Translations under genes and position numbers: made by a program
The notes under the pieces: model-generated
The model's database searches: none
What the model saw: only the letters and a program-made list of their open reading frames with translations
What the model was told of the DNA's origin: nothing
NCBI RefSeq assembly: GCF_008728855.1
Contig: NZ_CP042906.1
Location: 4,081,570-4,145,569, forward strand
DNA: 64,000 bases
Direction: 5' to 3'
Origin: Hypericibacter terrae
GTDB lineage: Bacteria > Pseudomonadota > Alphaproteobacteria > Dongiales > Dongiaceae
In this document: positions 48,303-56,310 of the stretch, in pieces
How positions within the stretch are numbered: position 1 is the first letter of the stretch
How the letters are laid out: each line of letters starts with the position of its first letter

Positions 48303-48638
48303 ATGGAAGAAAGACTGCCCACGGAGATCTGGTTGACGGCGCAGATCCGTCAAGGCCATGCCGCGGGTACCCCGGTTTATCTCCTGCGCCGGGGCGAGCC
48401 GCGGGCGGGTGCCGTGCTGGTGAAGGTGAACCTGATGGGCCCCGGCTGTCGGGTGCTGTCGCAGGTGCGCGACGGGCTGGGACGGCTGGGCTGGATGAGC
48501 GCGCTGGGCGAAGCCCCGGCGACCGAGGCCGACGCCGACGCCTATATCGAGCGGGCCGTGAAGCGCGACCCCGACCTCTGGGTGGTGGAGGTCGAGAGCC
48601 GTGACGGCAAGCACCCGTTCGAGGTCGCGGGCGCCTGA
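48303..48638 (+). CDS. DUF1491 family protein
   Basis: A 111-residue cytosolic protein matching the DUF1491 pattern found in alphaproteobacteria: TEIWLTAQIRQGHAAGTPVY near the N-terminus, LRRGEPRAGAVLVKVN, and ADAYIERAVKRDPDLWVVEV near the C-terminus. The function is not known. ATG at 48303 is chosen because the family starts there; the frame is open upstream to 48078 inside the divergent gene. Confidence 0.82.
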   Translation: MEERLPTEIWLTAQIRQGHAAGTPVYLLRRGEPRAGAVLVKVNLMGPGCRVLSQVRDGLGRLGWMSALGEAPATEADADAYIERAVKRDPDLWVVEVESRDGKHPFEVAGA

Positions 48639-48650
48639 GGCCCGGGCGGC

Positions 48651-50285
48651 TCAGCGGGGTGCCGGCGCGTGACGGAGAAACAGGACGATCCCCAGGCAGA
48701 TGATCGTGCCGAAGCCGATCACCACGAAGCCGTCGATGTAGGCCAGCACATAGGATTGCGCCTGCACCGCGTGGGCAAGCAACAGCAGCGCACGCTTGGC
48801 CGCATCGACGGTCCCGGCCGAGTAACCTCGGACCAGGGCCTCATACTGCGCCAGCCGCTCGAACGTGACGCCGGATTCCCCCGTGACATGCAAGCCCAGC
48901 AGATGGGAATGGACCTGCTCGCGTACCCGCACATAGGTCTGAATGAAGGACGTTCCGGCCTCGCCGCCGAACAATCTTGCGCTCTGGATGATCGTGCCGA
49001 AGGTCAGGGCATCCTGCGGCCGGAGCAGGCGAAGATTGTAGGCGACGATCGAGGTCAGGGCGAGGGACTGGCCCAAGGCCTGGGTGATCTGTGACGGCAT
49101 GAAATCGTCGCTGCCCCACTCCACTGTCAAGCTGGAGGAAACGCTGAAGCAGGCATAGCCGATCAGCGTGAAGCCGAGGGCGATCGTTGTCCGGGGATCG
49201 ACGATGCGCAGTGCCGTGCCGATCAGGGGCGCCAGCAGCAGCTGCGGCAAGGCGATCAACAGCAGGACATCGCCGACCTGGAGCGCGCGATAGCCTTGCA
49301 CCGTGGTGAGATATTGCGGAATGATGTAGGAGGTTGACAGGATCGAGAACCGCAGGAAGAACAGCATGATCACCAGCAGACCCAGATTGCTGCGCACGAA
49401 GATGCGCAGATCGAGCCACGGCGTCTTGCAGATCATCTCCTGCAGGATGAAGGCCAAGAGCATCAGCCCGCCCGCGAGCAACAGCCCGCAGATCAACCCG
49501 TCATTCAGCCAATCCAGCCGGTTCCCCTGGTCGAGCGCCGCATAGAACAGGCTGAATGCCAGGCTGAAATAGATCATCCCGAACCGCTCGACGCCGCGCG
49601 CCGCATCGCGATCCACCGGCCGCCGCGGAATGCCGATGTAGACGGCGACCCACATCAGCACGGCCAGCACCGCGTTCTGCCAGAAGATCCATTTCCACGA
49701 CCAGTGATCGAGATAGAAGCCCTCGAGCGAGGCCGAGATGTTCGTCGAGAGTTCCAGATTCATCGCGTAGGCGGCGATGCCATAGATGAGGTATCGCGGC
49801 GGCAGGTTGCGGACCACGAAGCTGATGGTCAGCGGCAGGAAGGTGCCCATCGCGACGCCGCTGATGAATTGCATGATCAGCACGCCCTGCAAGGTCGTGG
49901 CGGCCGGCAAGAGCAGGGAGGAAAGCATCAGGACGAAGGTCGCCGCCAGCAGGACCCGGCGGGGACCGAGCACATTGCCCAGCCACACCGTCGGGGCGCA
50001 CATCAGCATTTGACCAACGGTATTGGCGGTGGTGATCCAGGCGCCCTCGTCGACGCCGGCGTGAATGGCCCCGCGCAGATCGTTGAGGCCGAAGGTGGTG
50101 ACGCGCCCGCCCAGCGTCACGATGAAGGCGCCCAGCAGAACGGCACCGATGCCGACCAGCGGGTGCGGACTGACCGGCGGCCTCAGCGCGACCCGGTCGC
50201 CCAGGCTGCTCAGCGACAAGGAGCCGAATCTCGGGATCCCAAGTCGCGGAACGCCGAATCTGTCGAAGAATCCCGTCGACGCCAC
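48651..50285 (-). CDS. emrB: MFS multidrug efflux transporter, DHA2 family (EmrB-type)
   Basis: A 544-residue inner-membrane proton antiporter with about 14 membrane segments. Segments typical of EmrB are visible: DLRGAIHAGVDEGAWITTA near residue 68, MQFISGVAMGTFLPLTISFV near 133 and the WRWIF-like WSWKWIFWQNAVL near 182. The 60-residue cytoplasmic N-terminus is longer than in E. coli EmrB. It follows the membrane fusion gene by 11 bp, so the two make an inner-membrane/periplasmic export pair that would need an outer-membrane channel encoded elsewhere. Confidence 0.88.
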   Translation of the reverse strand: MASTGFFDRFGVPRLGIPRFGSLSLSSLGDRVALRPPVSPHPLVGIGAVLLGAFIVTLGGRVTTFGLNDLRGAIHAGVDEGAWITTANTVGQMLMCAPTVWLGNVLGPRRVLLAATFVLMLSSLLLPAATTLQGVLIMQFISGVAMGTFLPLTISFVVRNLPPRYLIYGIAAYAMNLELSTNISASLEGFYLDHWSWKWIFWQNAVLAVLMWVAVYIGIPRRPVDRDAARGVERFGMIYFSLAFSLFYAALDQGNRLDWLNDGLICGLLLAGGLMLLAFILQEMICKTPWLDLRIFVRSNLGLLVIMLFFLRFSILSTSYIIPQYLTTVQGYRALQVGDVLLLIALPQLLLAPLIGTALRIVDPRTTIALGFTLIGYACFSVSSSLTVEWGSDDFMPSQITQALGQSLALTSIVAYNLRLLRPQDALTFGTIIQSARLFGGEAGTSFIQTYVRVREQVHSHLLGLHVTGESGVTFERLAQYEALVRGYSAGTVDAAKRALLLLAHAVQAQSYVLAYIDGFVVIGFGTIICLGIVLFLRHAPAPR

Positions 50286-50296
50286 CGATATTTCCT

Positions 50297-51439
50297 CTAA
50301 GGCGCGGGGTTGGCGGCGATGGGGCTGCCGGTGTCGACGGTCGCAATGACCGACATGCCCGGGCGCAACAGATCGCTCAAGGGATTGGGCTGGTCGATGG
50401 TGATCTTGACCGGCACGCGCTGCACCACCTTGGTGAAATTGCCGGTCGCATTGTCGGGCGGCAGGAGGCTGAACTGGCTGCCGGTCGCGGGGGCGAAGGC
50501 CAGCACATGTCCGGTGAGCTTCACGCCCGGATAGGAATCGACCGTGACGACCGCTGTCTGCCCGACGCCCATATGGGTGAGCTGGGTTTCCTTGTAGTTG
50601 GCGAGCACGAAGACGTCGGGCAGCGGAACCAGGGTGATCACCGTCATTCCGCTGGTCACATATTGTCCGGGGTTCACCTGCCGGCGGCCCACGACGCCGC
50701 GATTGGGCGCGAGGATCCGGGTGTCGCGCAGCGAAATCTGCGCCAGATCGAGGGCCGCCTGCTGGGCCGCAAGCTGGGCCCGCGCCTGCAGCTCCTGGGT
50801 ATCAAGCACCGTCAGCTGCCCGCGCTGTTGGGCCAGTTGGGCTTTGCTCAGGTCGACCGCCGCCTGGGAGCGCTGCATCGCGGCCATCGCGCGCTCGACG
50901 AGCTGGTTCGTGCCGGCGATATGGCTGGCGAGCAGCTCCTGCTGGCGCTTTGATTCGAGACTGTCGCGCGTCAAGTCGGATTGGGCCGCCGCGACATTGG
51001 CCGTGGCCTGATCGATGATGGCCTGCTGAACCTGTTTCTGAACCGCCAGATTCGCGAGCGCGGCTTGGGTCGCCTGCACATTCGCCCCGGCCTGCGCGAC
51101 CTGGGCCCGATAATCGTCATCGACGATCTCGACGAGGAGATCGCCGGCCTCGACCTTCTGAAAATCCGTCACGGGAACCGAACGCACATAACCGGAGACC
51201 CGGCTTCCCAGGGGAGCCAGGTCGGATTGCAGATAGGCATCGTCGGTCGATTGCAGCCGGGAGGAACCGACCCACCAGTTCCATTCGATGGCGAAGCTCG
51301 CGACCAGGAAGGCCGCCAGCAGGATCACGAAAATGCGGAGCGGCAGGCCGGACCACCGCCGCCACCGGGAGGGCGCCTTGGCCGCTGCGGGCGGCGGCGC
51401 ATCATTCGCAGGGGGCTGCAACGCATCGGGCGACATCAA
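50297..51439 (-). CDS. emrA: HlyD-family membrane fusion protein (EmrA-type)
   Basis: A 380-residue periplasmic adaptor. It has a cytoplasmic Pro-rich N-terminus, one membrane segment (about residues 33-50), a biotinyl-lipoyl-like half-motif (GSRVSGYVRSVPVTDFQKVE), long Ala/Gln-rich coiled-coil helices (about 105-215) and a beta-barrel (PNRGVVGRRQVNPGQYVT). It links the EmrB-type pump to an outer-membrane channel. Two adjacent ATG codons occur at 51439 and 51436. Confidence 0.88.
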   Translation of the reverse strand: MMSPDALQPPANDAPPPAAAKAPSRWRRWSGLPLRIFVILLAAFLVASFAIEWNWWVGSSRLQSTDDAYLQSDLAPLGSRVSGYVRSVPVTDFQKVEAGDLLVEIVDDDYRAQVAQAGANVQATQAALANLAVQKQVQQAIIDQATANVAAAQSDLTRDSLESKRQQELLASHIAGTNQLVERAMAAMQRSQAAVDLSKAQLAQQRGQLTVLDTQELQARAQLAAQQAALDLAQISLRDTRILAPNRGVVGRRQVNPGQYVTSGMTVITLVPLPDVFVLANYKETQLTHMGVGQTAVVTVDSYPGVKLTGHVLAFAPATGSQFSLLPPDNATGNFTKVVQRVPVKITIDQPNPLSDLLRPGMSVIATVDTGSPIAANPAP

Positions 51440-51743
51440 CGCGCTCCCGGCACGGGAAACCCGTGAAAGAAGGCGCTGTCTCGCGACGACAAGATACCCT
51501 CTCTCGAAGCCACCTTATCATGTCCCCAATCCTCGGCCTTATGGGAGCCGGCAACCCGGCTGGGCCTCGAGGTGGCGTCAATATCGGAGGGCCGGACTGG
51601 CCGCGGCTAGAACGATTCCAGCGACAAAAACTATGTTGGCGGGGAACCCGGGGGCGAGGGCGAGAGAGGGAGGTGGCGCTGAAACGAACGGGGGCATACC
51701 GGCCCGTCGGCCGGTACGCCCCCCCGTCCTGTGTGAGCGGAAT
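51440..51743. other. intergenic region between emrA and the chemoreceptor gene
   Basis: This 304-bp stretch contains the upstream region of emrA (right-to-left transcription starting near 51450-51550; no clear promoter motif found) and, at its right end, the chemoreceptor terminator hairpin at 51688-51727. I see no gene in it. Confidence 0.4.
51688..51727 (-). terminator. strong hairpin after the chemoreceptor gene
   Basis: The arms at 51688-51704 and 51709-51725 pair over about 16 of 17 positions (ACGGGGGC-A-TACCGGCC with GGCCGGTA-C-GCCCCC) around a 4-nt loop. It begins 17 bp after the stop codon. On the minus strand the following sequence (GTTCGTTT) has few T in a row, so termination efficiency is uncertain. 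Confidence 0.5.
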
Positions 51744-53420
51744 TTAAGCCGCGCGGATGGCGCCGAGGAAGCGATCGAGCTCCGAACGCAGGGTCTCCGA
51801 CTGCTTCGACAGATCGCGCGCCGACCCCAGAACCTGGCTGGCCGCGGCGCCGGTATCGTCGGCAGCCTTGCTGACATGCGCGATGTTCGACGACACGTCG
51901 TTGGTGCCCTGGGCCGCCTGCTGCACGTTGCGGGCGATTTCCTGGGTGGAAGCCGACTGCTCTTCCACCGCCGCCGAGATGGTGGTGGCGATGGTGTTGA
52001 TGGAAGCGATCGTCTTGCCGATGCTGGCGATCGCCTGCACCGAGCCCTGGGCCGCCTGCTGGATGCCCGTGATCTGAGCCGAGATATCCTCGGTCGCCTT
52101 CGCCGTCTGATTGGCGAGGGTCTTGACCTCGGAGGCCACGACGGCGAAGCCCTTGCCGGCTTCGCCGGCGCGCGCCGCTTCGATCGTGGCATTGAGCGCC
52201 AGGAGGTTGGTCTGGCTGGCGATGTCGTTGATCAGCCCGACCACGTCGCTGATCTTCTTCGCGGCCTCGTCGAGCACCTTGACCTGGCTGTTGGTCTGCT
52301 CGGCTTCGGCAACCGCCGAGTTGGCGACCCGCGTCGATTCCGAGACCTGGCGGGTAATCTCCTGGACCGAGGCCGAGAGTTCCTCGGCCGCGGCCGCCAC
52401 GGTCTGGACATTGGCCGTCGCTTCCTGGGCGCCGGCGGCAACCGCCTGCGACTGCTTGGAAGCCTCCTCGGCCGAGCCCTGCATCGTCTCTGCCGCCGCC
52501 TGCAGCTCGGTCGCGGCGGAGGCCAGCGTCTTGACCACGCCGCCGACGGCCAATTCGAAATCGTTGGCCATTTTCAGCATGTCGGCCTTGCGCCGGGTCT
52601 CGGCGGTCTTCTTGGCCTCTTCCTGCTCGGCACGCAGGCGATCGGCCTCGATCATCTTGTCCTTGAACACCTGCACCGCCTGCGACATCGCACCGATCTC
52701 GTCGGCACGTTCGGTGCCGGGTATGGCGACGGTCTTGTCGCCCGAAGCGAGGCTCGACATGGCGCTCGTCATGCCGATCACGGGGCGGGAGATGCCGCGC
52801 ACCAGCAGGAAGGAAACCACCAGATTGAGCAGGACGCCCACGATCGACAGGATCAGGCTGATCATGCTGCTGGTCCGGCCCCTGGAATCGGATTCCGCAT
52901 CCGCAGCCTTGGCATTGGCGATCTCGATGTCGCGGACTTTGTATATCGGATCGGCCATGCGGCTCACGACCTCGTCGATCTGACCGTCCATGTCGCGGAT
53001 CTCGGGGGTCATCTCCGTCGTCGCCTCGAGCGCCGGCATCATCTTGGTCTCGAACAATGCGATCAGATCCCGATATGCGGTCTGCGATTGCTGCAGCAGG
53101 GCCTTTTCCTCGTCGCTCTGCGCCACGGCCGTCATGCTCGTGAAGTTGACCTCGACGTTCTTCTTCCTTTCCGCCCAATCCTTGCGGGTGGTATCGAGTT
53201 CCCGGTTGATCTCGGCGTCGGCAATGATGCGATAGAGTTCCGCGCCGTCGCCGGCCGAAGCCGTCGCGACCGTCGCGTTCGCCGCACTCATGGCGCCGAT
53301 ATCCTGCAAGCTGCGGAAGCGATCCAAAGAGACATAGCCCCAACCGGCGAGGGCAAGAAGGATCGCGACATTGAGCGTAGCCGCCAGCATCATCTTGCCG
53401 GCGATTTTCATGCTGAGCAT
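51744..53420 (-). CDS. methyl-accepting chemotaxis protein
   Basis: A 558-residue transmembrane chemoreceptor. An N-terminal membrane helix (about 7-27) is followed by a roughly 160-residue helical periplasmic sensor of the 4HB type, a second membrane helix (about 190-212), a HAMP domain ([20 protein letters not shown]) and a long coiled-coil signalling domain whose hairpin tip reads [20 protein letters not shown]. It signals to CheA/CheW. No C-terminal CheR-tethering pentapeptide is present. ATG at 53420 has AGGAA six bases upstream; the frame extends to 53459. Its ligand is unknown. Confidence 0.92.
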   Translation of the reverse strand: MLSMKIAGKMMLAATLNVAILLALAGWGYVSLDRFRSLQDIGAMSAANATVATASAGDGAELYRIIADAEINRELDTTRKDWAERKKNVEVNFTSMTAVAQSDEEKALLQQSQTAYRDLIALFETKMMPALEATTEMTPEIRDMDGQIDEVVSRMADPIYKVRDIEIANAKAADAESDSRGRTSSMISLILSIVGVLLNLVVSFLLVRGISRPVIGMTSAMSSLASGDKTVAIPGTERADEIGAMSQAVQVFKDKMIEADRLRAEQEEAKKTAETRRKADMLKMANDFELAVGGVVKTLASAATELQAAAETMQGSAEEASKQSQAVAAGAQEATANVQTVAAAAEELSASVQEITRQVSESTRVANSAVAEAEQTNSQVKVLDEAAKKISDVVGLINDIASQTNLLALNATIEAARAGEAGKGFAVVASEVKTLANQTAKATEDISAQITGIQQAAQGSVQAIASIGKTIASINTIATTISAAVEEQSASTQEIARNVQQAAQGTNDVSSNIAHVSKAADDTGAAASQVLGSARDLSKQSETLRSELDRFLGAIRAA

Positions 53421-53668
53421 GGAAGTTCCTCGTGAGACCAGAATTGGAAACACGCGCACGCAGGATTCCGACAGCGCAAGGGCGGGAATGAGGGGCGCGA
53501 TTTCGCCAATCTAGGCGGACGTCTCTCAAGGAATGATAAACGCGTTCGAACGACGCGGGGCGGGGAAGCATGGGGAGGAGCGGAACCGCTCGAGAACCGC
53601 GGCGTGGCGCGGGTTCCCTGCGGAACCGACGCGACCGGGAGCGGCCATGATCTCGGGGAGGGGGAAGT

Positions 53669-53713
53669 GGTGCCCAGGGACGGAATTGAACCGCCGACAC
53701 GGGGATTTTCAGG
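53669..53713 (-). other. tRNA-Phe 3' fragment, presumed prophage attachment site (att)
   Basis: Read on the minus strand, these 45 nt match the 3' half of an alphaproteobacterial tRNA-Phe: the anticodon loop from CTGAAAA (anticodon GAA), stem strand TCCCC, variable loop, the T-arm GGCGG-TTCAATT-CCGTC, acceptor strand CCTGGGC, discriminator A and CCA. Upstream of the anticodon loop nothing pairs: no GGGGA, D-arm or GCCCAGG acceptor strand exists. This is the form left when an integrase recombines in the anticodon loop. Host DNA lies to the left and phage genes to the right, matching the expected geometry. Confidence 0.75.
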
Positions 53714-53826
53714 CGTCGGCGTTCTGTTCCAGTTCAATGGCTTACCGGGTCGATCCATGGAAAACCGCCCGACCGCATCAAAGGCTTATGGCGATTCTGG
53801 CAAACATCACCAAGGTCCAGAAACGC

Positions 53827-53859
53827 AAAAAGACCCGGCCCCCTTTCGGGAGCCGGGTC
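53827..53859 (-). terminator. rho-independent terminator of the phage late operon
   Basis: GACCCGGC at 53832-53839 and GCCGGGTC at 53852-53859 form an 8-bp stem; read on the minus strand it is followed by TTTTTGCG. It lies 28 bp after the last phage gene (stop at 53887) and close to the att site, which fits the end of a late-gene transcript. Confidence 0.85.
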
Positions 53860-53886
53860 CGGCTGGCAGGCGCGCGCGATCGCGCG

Positions 53887-54099
53887 TCAATAGCCGACGA
53901 GGATCCTATACCCCTTCCCCCGCATGCAATCCGTCACCGGATTCCCGAGCGCGATGAAGGGCTGGTTGTTCACGCACCAGGCCATGTCGCGGTTGTATTG
54001 GACCTGGGCGACGCCCTCCATGTCGACGATCGGCTGCGGCGTCGCCTGGCAGCCCGCCAGGAGCGCGGCCATGGCCGCCAGCATCAAGACCCTTCGCAT
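53887..54099 (-). CDS. small lipoprotein, prophage
   Basis: A 70-residue protein with a lipoprotein signal: MRRVLMLAAMAALLAGC, lipobox LLAGC with Cys17. The mature part has two further Cys (MAWCVNN and TDCMRGKGY) that could form a disulfide. Function unknown; as the last gene of the lysis cassette it may act in the outer membrane. ATG at 54099 has GGGGAGAG upstream; the longer frame to 54225 is not supported. Confidence 0.65.
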   Translation of the reverse strand: MRRVLMLAAMAALLAGCQATPQPIVDMEGVAQVQYNRDMAWCVNNQPFIALGNPVTDCMRGKGYRILVGY

Positions 54100-54190
54100 C
54101 GTCTCTCCCCATCCCTGCCCGTCCAGGTTGCCCCAGGGACGCCCCGGGCGGCAAGGGGAACGCGACCGCCGCCGTCCCCTCGGCCGTCGC

Positions 54191-54457
54191 TCACCACCCC
54201 GGCCAGAGCAGCCGCCGCACGCCATGGCCGATCGCGGCGCCGACCAGGCAGAAGCCCCAGTCCAGCGCGCTGTCGCTCACCGAGGGCGTGTTGAGCGTCT
54301 TCCATTGCTCGCCCTCGCGCACGGCGCCATAGAACGCGGCCGCACCCATCGCCTCGATCCAGCCCGCGCAGAGCAGCCCGGCGGCGGCCCCGAACAGGAT
54401 ATGCAGCCCCTGGTCCCTGACCTGGTGCCAGAACCGCGTCGGCGAGCCATCGGGCAT
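54191..54457 (-). CDS. small phage membrane protein
   Basis: An 88-residue protein with two hydrophobic segments (about 19-40 and 64-84) separated by a polar stretch. It starts two bases after the stop codon of the o-spanin-like gene, as the other lysis genes do. I do not recognise a family; a second holin or antiholin is possible from size and position. Confidence 0.55.
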   Translation of the reverse strand: MPDGSPTRFWHQVRDQGLHILFGAAAGLLCAGWIEAMGAAAFYGAVREGEQWKTLNTPSVSDSALDWGFCLVGAAIGHGVRRLLWPGW

Positions 54458-54459
54458 GG

Positions 54460-54678
54460 TCAGCCCTCGCCCCGGCAGGCGCGGACCTGGTCGCGCAGGC
54501 TCTTGTAATCCCGCACCACGACCACGATGGGGTCGTCGTTCGGCAGCGGCGCCAGCTCGTCGGCGAGCCGGGTCTGGAAATCCTGGCCATACTCGACCAC
54601 CGGCGGGCAGCCCGTGACATAGCTCGGCGCGCAGCCGGCCAGCAGCGCGCAGGCCGCGAGCATGAGGAAGGTGCGCAT
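54460..54678 (-). CDS. Rz1-like outer-membrane lipoprotein (o-spanin candidate)
   Basis: A 72-residue lipoprotein: MRTFLMLAACALLAGC with lipobox LLAGC and Cys16, then CPPVVEYGQDFQTRLADEL and a C-terminal RDQVRACRG. The short mature chain after the lipid anchor and the position directly after a one-TM protein resemble Rz/Rz1 spanin pairs, which fuse inner and outer membranes at lysis. ATG at 54678 has GGGGAAG upstream and lies one base from the previous stop. The long upstream extension (to 54786) is Arg/Pro-rich shadow of the i-spanin gene. Confidence 0.65.
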   Translation of the reverse strand: MRTFLMLAACALLAGCAPSYVTGCPPVVEYGQDFQTRLADELAPLPNDDPIVVVVRDYKSLRDQVRACRGEG

Positions 54679-54679
54679 G

Positions 54680-54898
54680 TCAGAACTTCCCCTTCCGCAG
54701 CGTGTCGATGACCGCCGCCTTGTCCGCCGGCGCCTTGGCGGCGGCTTCCTGCTCCCGCGCTCGGGTCTCGGCCGTCGCGTCGGCATTGCCGGCGCGCTGG
54801 TCTGACCCGCCCTTGCCGCGGCCGGCGAGATAGGCGAGCCAGATCACGGCGAGGATCAGGACGAAGCCGCCGCCGATGATGGCGTAGGTGGTCATCAT
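54680..54898 (-). CDS. single-TM protein with charged C-terminus (i-spanin candidate)
   Basis: A 72-residue protein: one N-terminal membrane helix (about 5-25, IIGGGFVLILAVIWLAYLAG) followed by a charged, Ala/Glu-rich helical tail. This is the expected layout of an Rz-type inner-membrane spanin, though it is shorter than lambda Rz. AGGAA precedes the ATG at 54898 at eight bases; a second ATG follows at once. Start and stop overlap with neighbours by a few bases. Confidence 0.55.
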   Translation of the reverse strand: MMTTYAIIGGGFVLILAVIWLAYLAGRGKGGSDQRAGNADATAETRAREQEAAAKAPADKAAVIDTLRKGKF

Positions 54899-55035
54899 GT
54901 CGGTGTTCCTCGGACGCGGTTTCGGATCCCGCGGTTCAGCTCGCGGCGGATCAGCCACAAGACCAGCAGGAAGAACCCGGCGCCGCCGGCCAGCAGGCAG
55001 ACGGCGGCGACCGGGATCAGGACCCACCAGGGCAT
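54895..55035 (-). CDS. 46-residue membrane peptide of the lysis cassette
   Basis: A short frame from ATG at 55035 encodes MPWWVLIPVAAVCLLAGGAG and continues with a second hydrophobic stretch (FFLLVLWLI) and a basic tail (RRELNRG). Its stop overlaps the start of the i-spanin candidate (ATGA), and it begins three bases after the holin-like gene, so it is part of the coupled series. Function is unknown; it might act with the holin. No close family is recognised. Confidence 0.5.
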   Translation of the reverse strand: MPWWVLIPVAAVCLLAGGAGFFLLVLWLIRRELNRGIRNRVRGTPT

Positions 55036-55038
55036 CGA

Positions 55039-55209
55039 TCAGGCCTTGGGCGGCAGGTTCGGCACGACATAGACCAGCAGCGTCGTGATGACGCCGCCGA
55101 TCGCGGTCACCAGCTCGGGCGTCGCCCAGTCGGTCGGCAGCCCGAACACGCCGGCGAGCGTGATGGCGCCGCCGAGGAACGCAACGATGGCCTTGTTGTA
55201 GGCACCCAT
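55039..55209 (-). CDS. putative holin
   Basis: A 56-residue protein with two hydrophobic helices (about 6-24 and 34-50) joined by a short polar turn with Pro (GLPTDWATPEL) and ending VVPNLPPKA. Size, topology and place between lysozyme and spanins fit a small class II-type phage holin that permeabilises the inner membrane. AGGAG lies seven bases before the ATG at 55209. Assignment rests on context. Confidence 0.6.
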   Translation of the reverse strand: MGAYNKAIVAFLGGAITLAGVFGLPTDWATPELVTAIGGVITTLLVYVVPNLPPKA

Positions 55210-55211
55210 GG

Positions 55212-55427
55212 TCAGTCTCCTTTGGTTTGGCCTTTGTCGGCCGGGGTGATGTCGATCCAGTAGTCGCGGCCCAGCACCCACCGGGCGCGGTCCTGCGAGG
55301 TGACGCGCGCCGGAATCGTGATCCGGATCGGCCGGCGGTCCAGATGGTCGGGATCGCCGAACGACACGACGAGGGCGCCGTCGCTGTCCTCGAGCGCGGT
55401 TGCCGTCATGCGGAAGCGCGTCTTCAT
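55212..55427 (-). CDS. small phage protein of unknown function
   Basis: A 71-residue soluble protein, Arg/Asp-rich, with no membrane segment or recognised domain. It sits three bases after the lysozyme gene and two before the holin candidate, so it is translated as part of the same series. The sequence looks beta-strand-like (GALVVSFGDPD, PIRITIPARV, DYWIDITP). Confidence 0.5.
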   Translation of the reverse strand: MKTRFRMTATALEDSDGALVVSFGDPDHLDRRPIRITIPARVTSQDRARWVLGRDYWIDITPADKGQTKGD

Positions 55428-55430
55428 GGT

Positions 55431-55907
55431 TCAATCCTCGAGATAGAGGGCGGCCTCGGCGAAGCGCCGGCGCAGCAGGCCGCGCAGCTCGGCGCCGCCG
55501 GCCCGGTCCCAGTTCGGGAATTCCCGGGCGGCCCGCAGCCGGAGCCCCTGGTTGTGCAGGTAGAGCAGCGTCGAATCGCCGAGCCCTTCGGGCTTGGTAT
55601 CGGCGTCGATATCGCTCCCGACATTGAAGGCGAACGACACCAGCGCGTCGAACTCGCTGGGCCGCGTGTCGCGCCGCACCAGGCTTGTCACGTCGGCCTC
55701 GAAACGCGCCAGGTCGGCCACCAGCGCCGCGTCGGCCTGCGCCTGGGTCCAGACCAAGCCCGCCACGACCTCCGGCCCGGTATGGCCCCAGCCGATGGTC
55801 CAGCGGGGATCCTTGGCGCGGGCATCGAGATAGGCCGTCAGCCGGCATTGCTCGAACGACTTGATCAGGGCGAGGCCGCGCGGCCCGAGCTTCATCGCCG
55901 CCGTCAC
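55431..55907 (-). CDS. GH24 phage lysozyme (endolysin)
   Basis: A 158-residue T4-lysozyme-type muramidase that cleaves peptidoglycan at lysis. The catalytic core reads SFEQCRLTAYLDARAKDPRW, then TIGWGHTG; Glu19 is the acid, with Asp28 and Thr37 completing the E-D-T set. FDALVSFAFNVG near residue 85 is the conserved helix of the family. There is no signal sequence, so it depends on a holin to cross the membrane. It overlaps the previous gene by four bases; Met5 is an alternative start. Confidence 0.9.
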   Translation of the reverse strand: MTAAMKLGPRGLALIKSFEQCRLTAYLDARAKDPRWTIGWGHTGPEVVAGLVWTQAQADAALVADLARFEADVTSLVRRDTRPSEFDALVSFAFNVGSDIDADTKPEGLGDSTLLYLHNQGLRLRAAREFPNWDRAGGAELRGLLRRRFAEAALYLED

Positions 55908-56257
55908 CAGCCGCTCGCCTTGACGAACAGGTAGCCGCAGATGCTGAGCAGAAACAGGATCGTCGAGCCGCCGATGGTAAAGAGGATGGCGTTGATCCGG
56001 CTATGGATCCGGGAGTTGCTCGATTTGGCGCCGTCGAAGCCGCTCTGCACCTCGCTGCGCAGGGTGCCGAGCGTCAGCGCCATCTCGGCCCGGAAATCAT
56101 GCCGCTGCTTCGCGGCCTGCCGCCGCTCCTCCATGCAGTCTTCCTCATGTCGGGTCATGCGCCTGTCCAGGCTTTCCGCGAGCGCATGTGATTTCATCGC
56201 CAGCTCGATTGCCCGCGTGTCGAGTTGCCGCTGGGCCGTTTCCGCTTGATCACCCAT
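55904..56257 (-). CDS. phage protein with coiled coil and C-terminal membrane helix
   Basis: A 117-residue protein: a long charged helical part (residues 1-85, rich in Arg, Glu, Gln and Ala) and a C-terminal membrane helix (about 92-113, LFTIGGSTILFLLSICGYLFV). Such proteins next to endolysins are often called holin-like or Rz-like. It overlaps the lysozyme start (ATGA). ATG at 56257 is chosen as the first sensible start; the frame is open upstream through the tail fibre gene. Confidence 0.5.
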   Translation of the reverse strand: MGDQAETAQRQLDTRAIELAMKSHALAESLDRRMTRHEEDCMEERRQAAKQRHDFRAEMALTLGTLRSEVQSGFDGAKSSNSRIHSRINAILFTIGGSTILFLLSICGYLFVKASGW

Positions 56258-56310
56258 TCCCGCACGCCCCCATGCCCTTGAGCCGGTCCCGCCAGACCGG
56301 TGCCCATCCC

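Noticed and set aside
53669-53760. A complete tRNA gene at the prophage edge
   Set aside because: The sequence 5' of the anticodon loop has no matching anticodon-stem strand, D-arm or acceptor strand.
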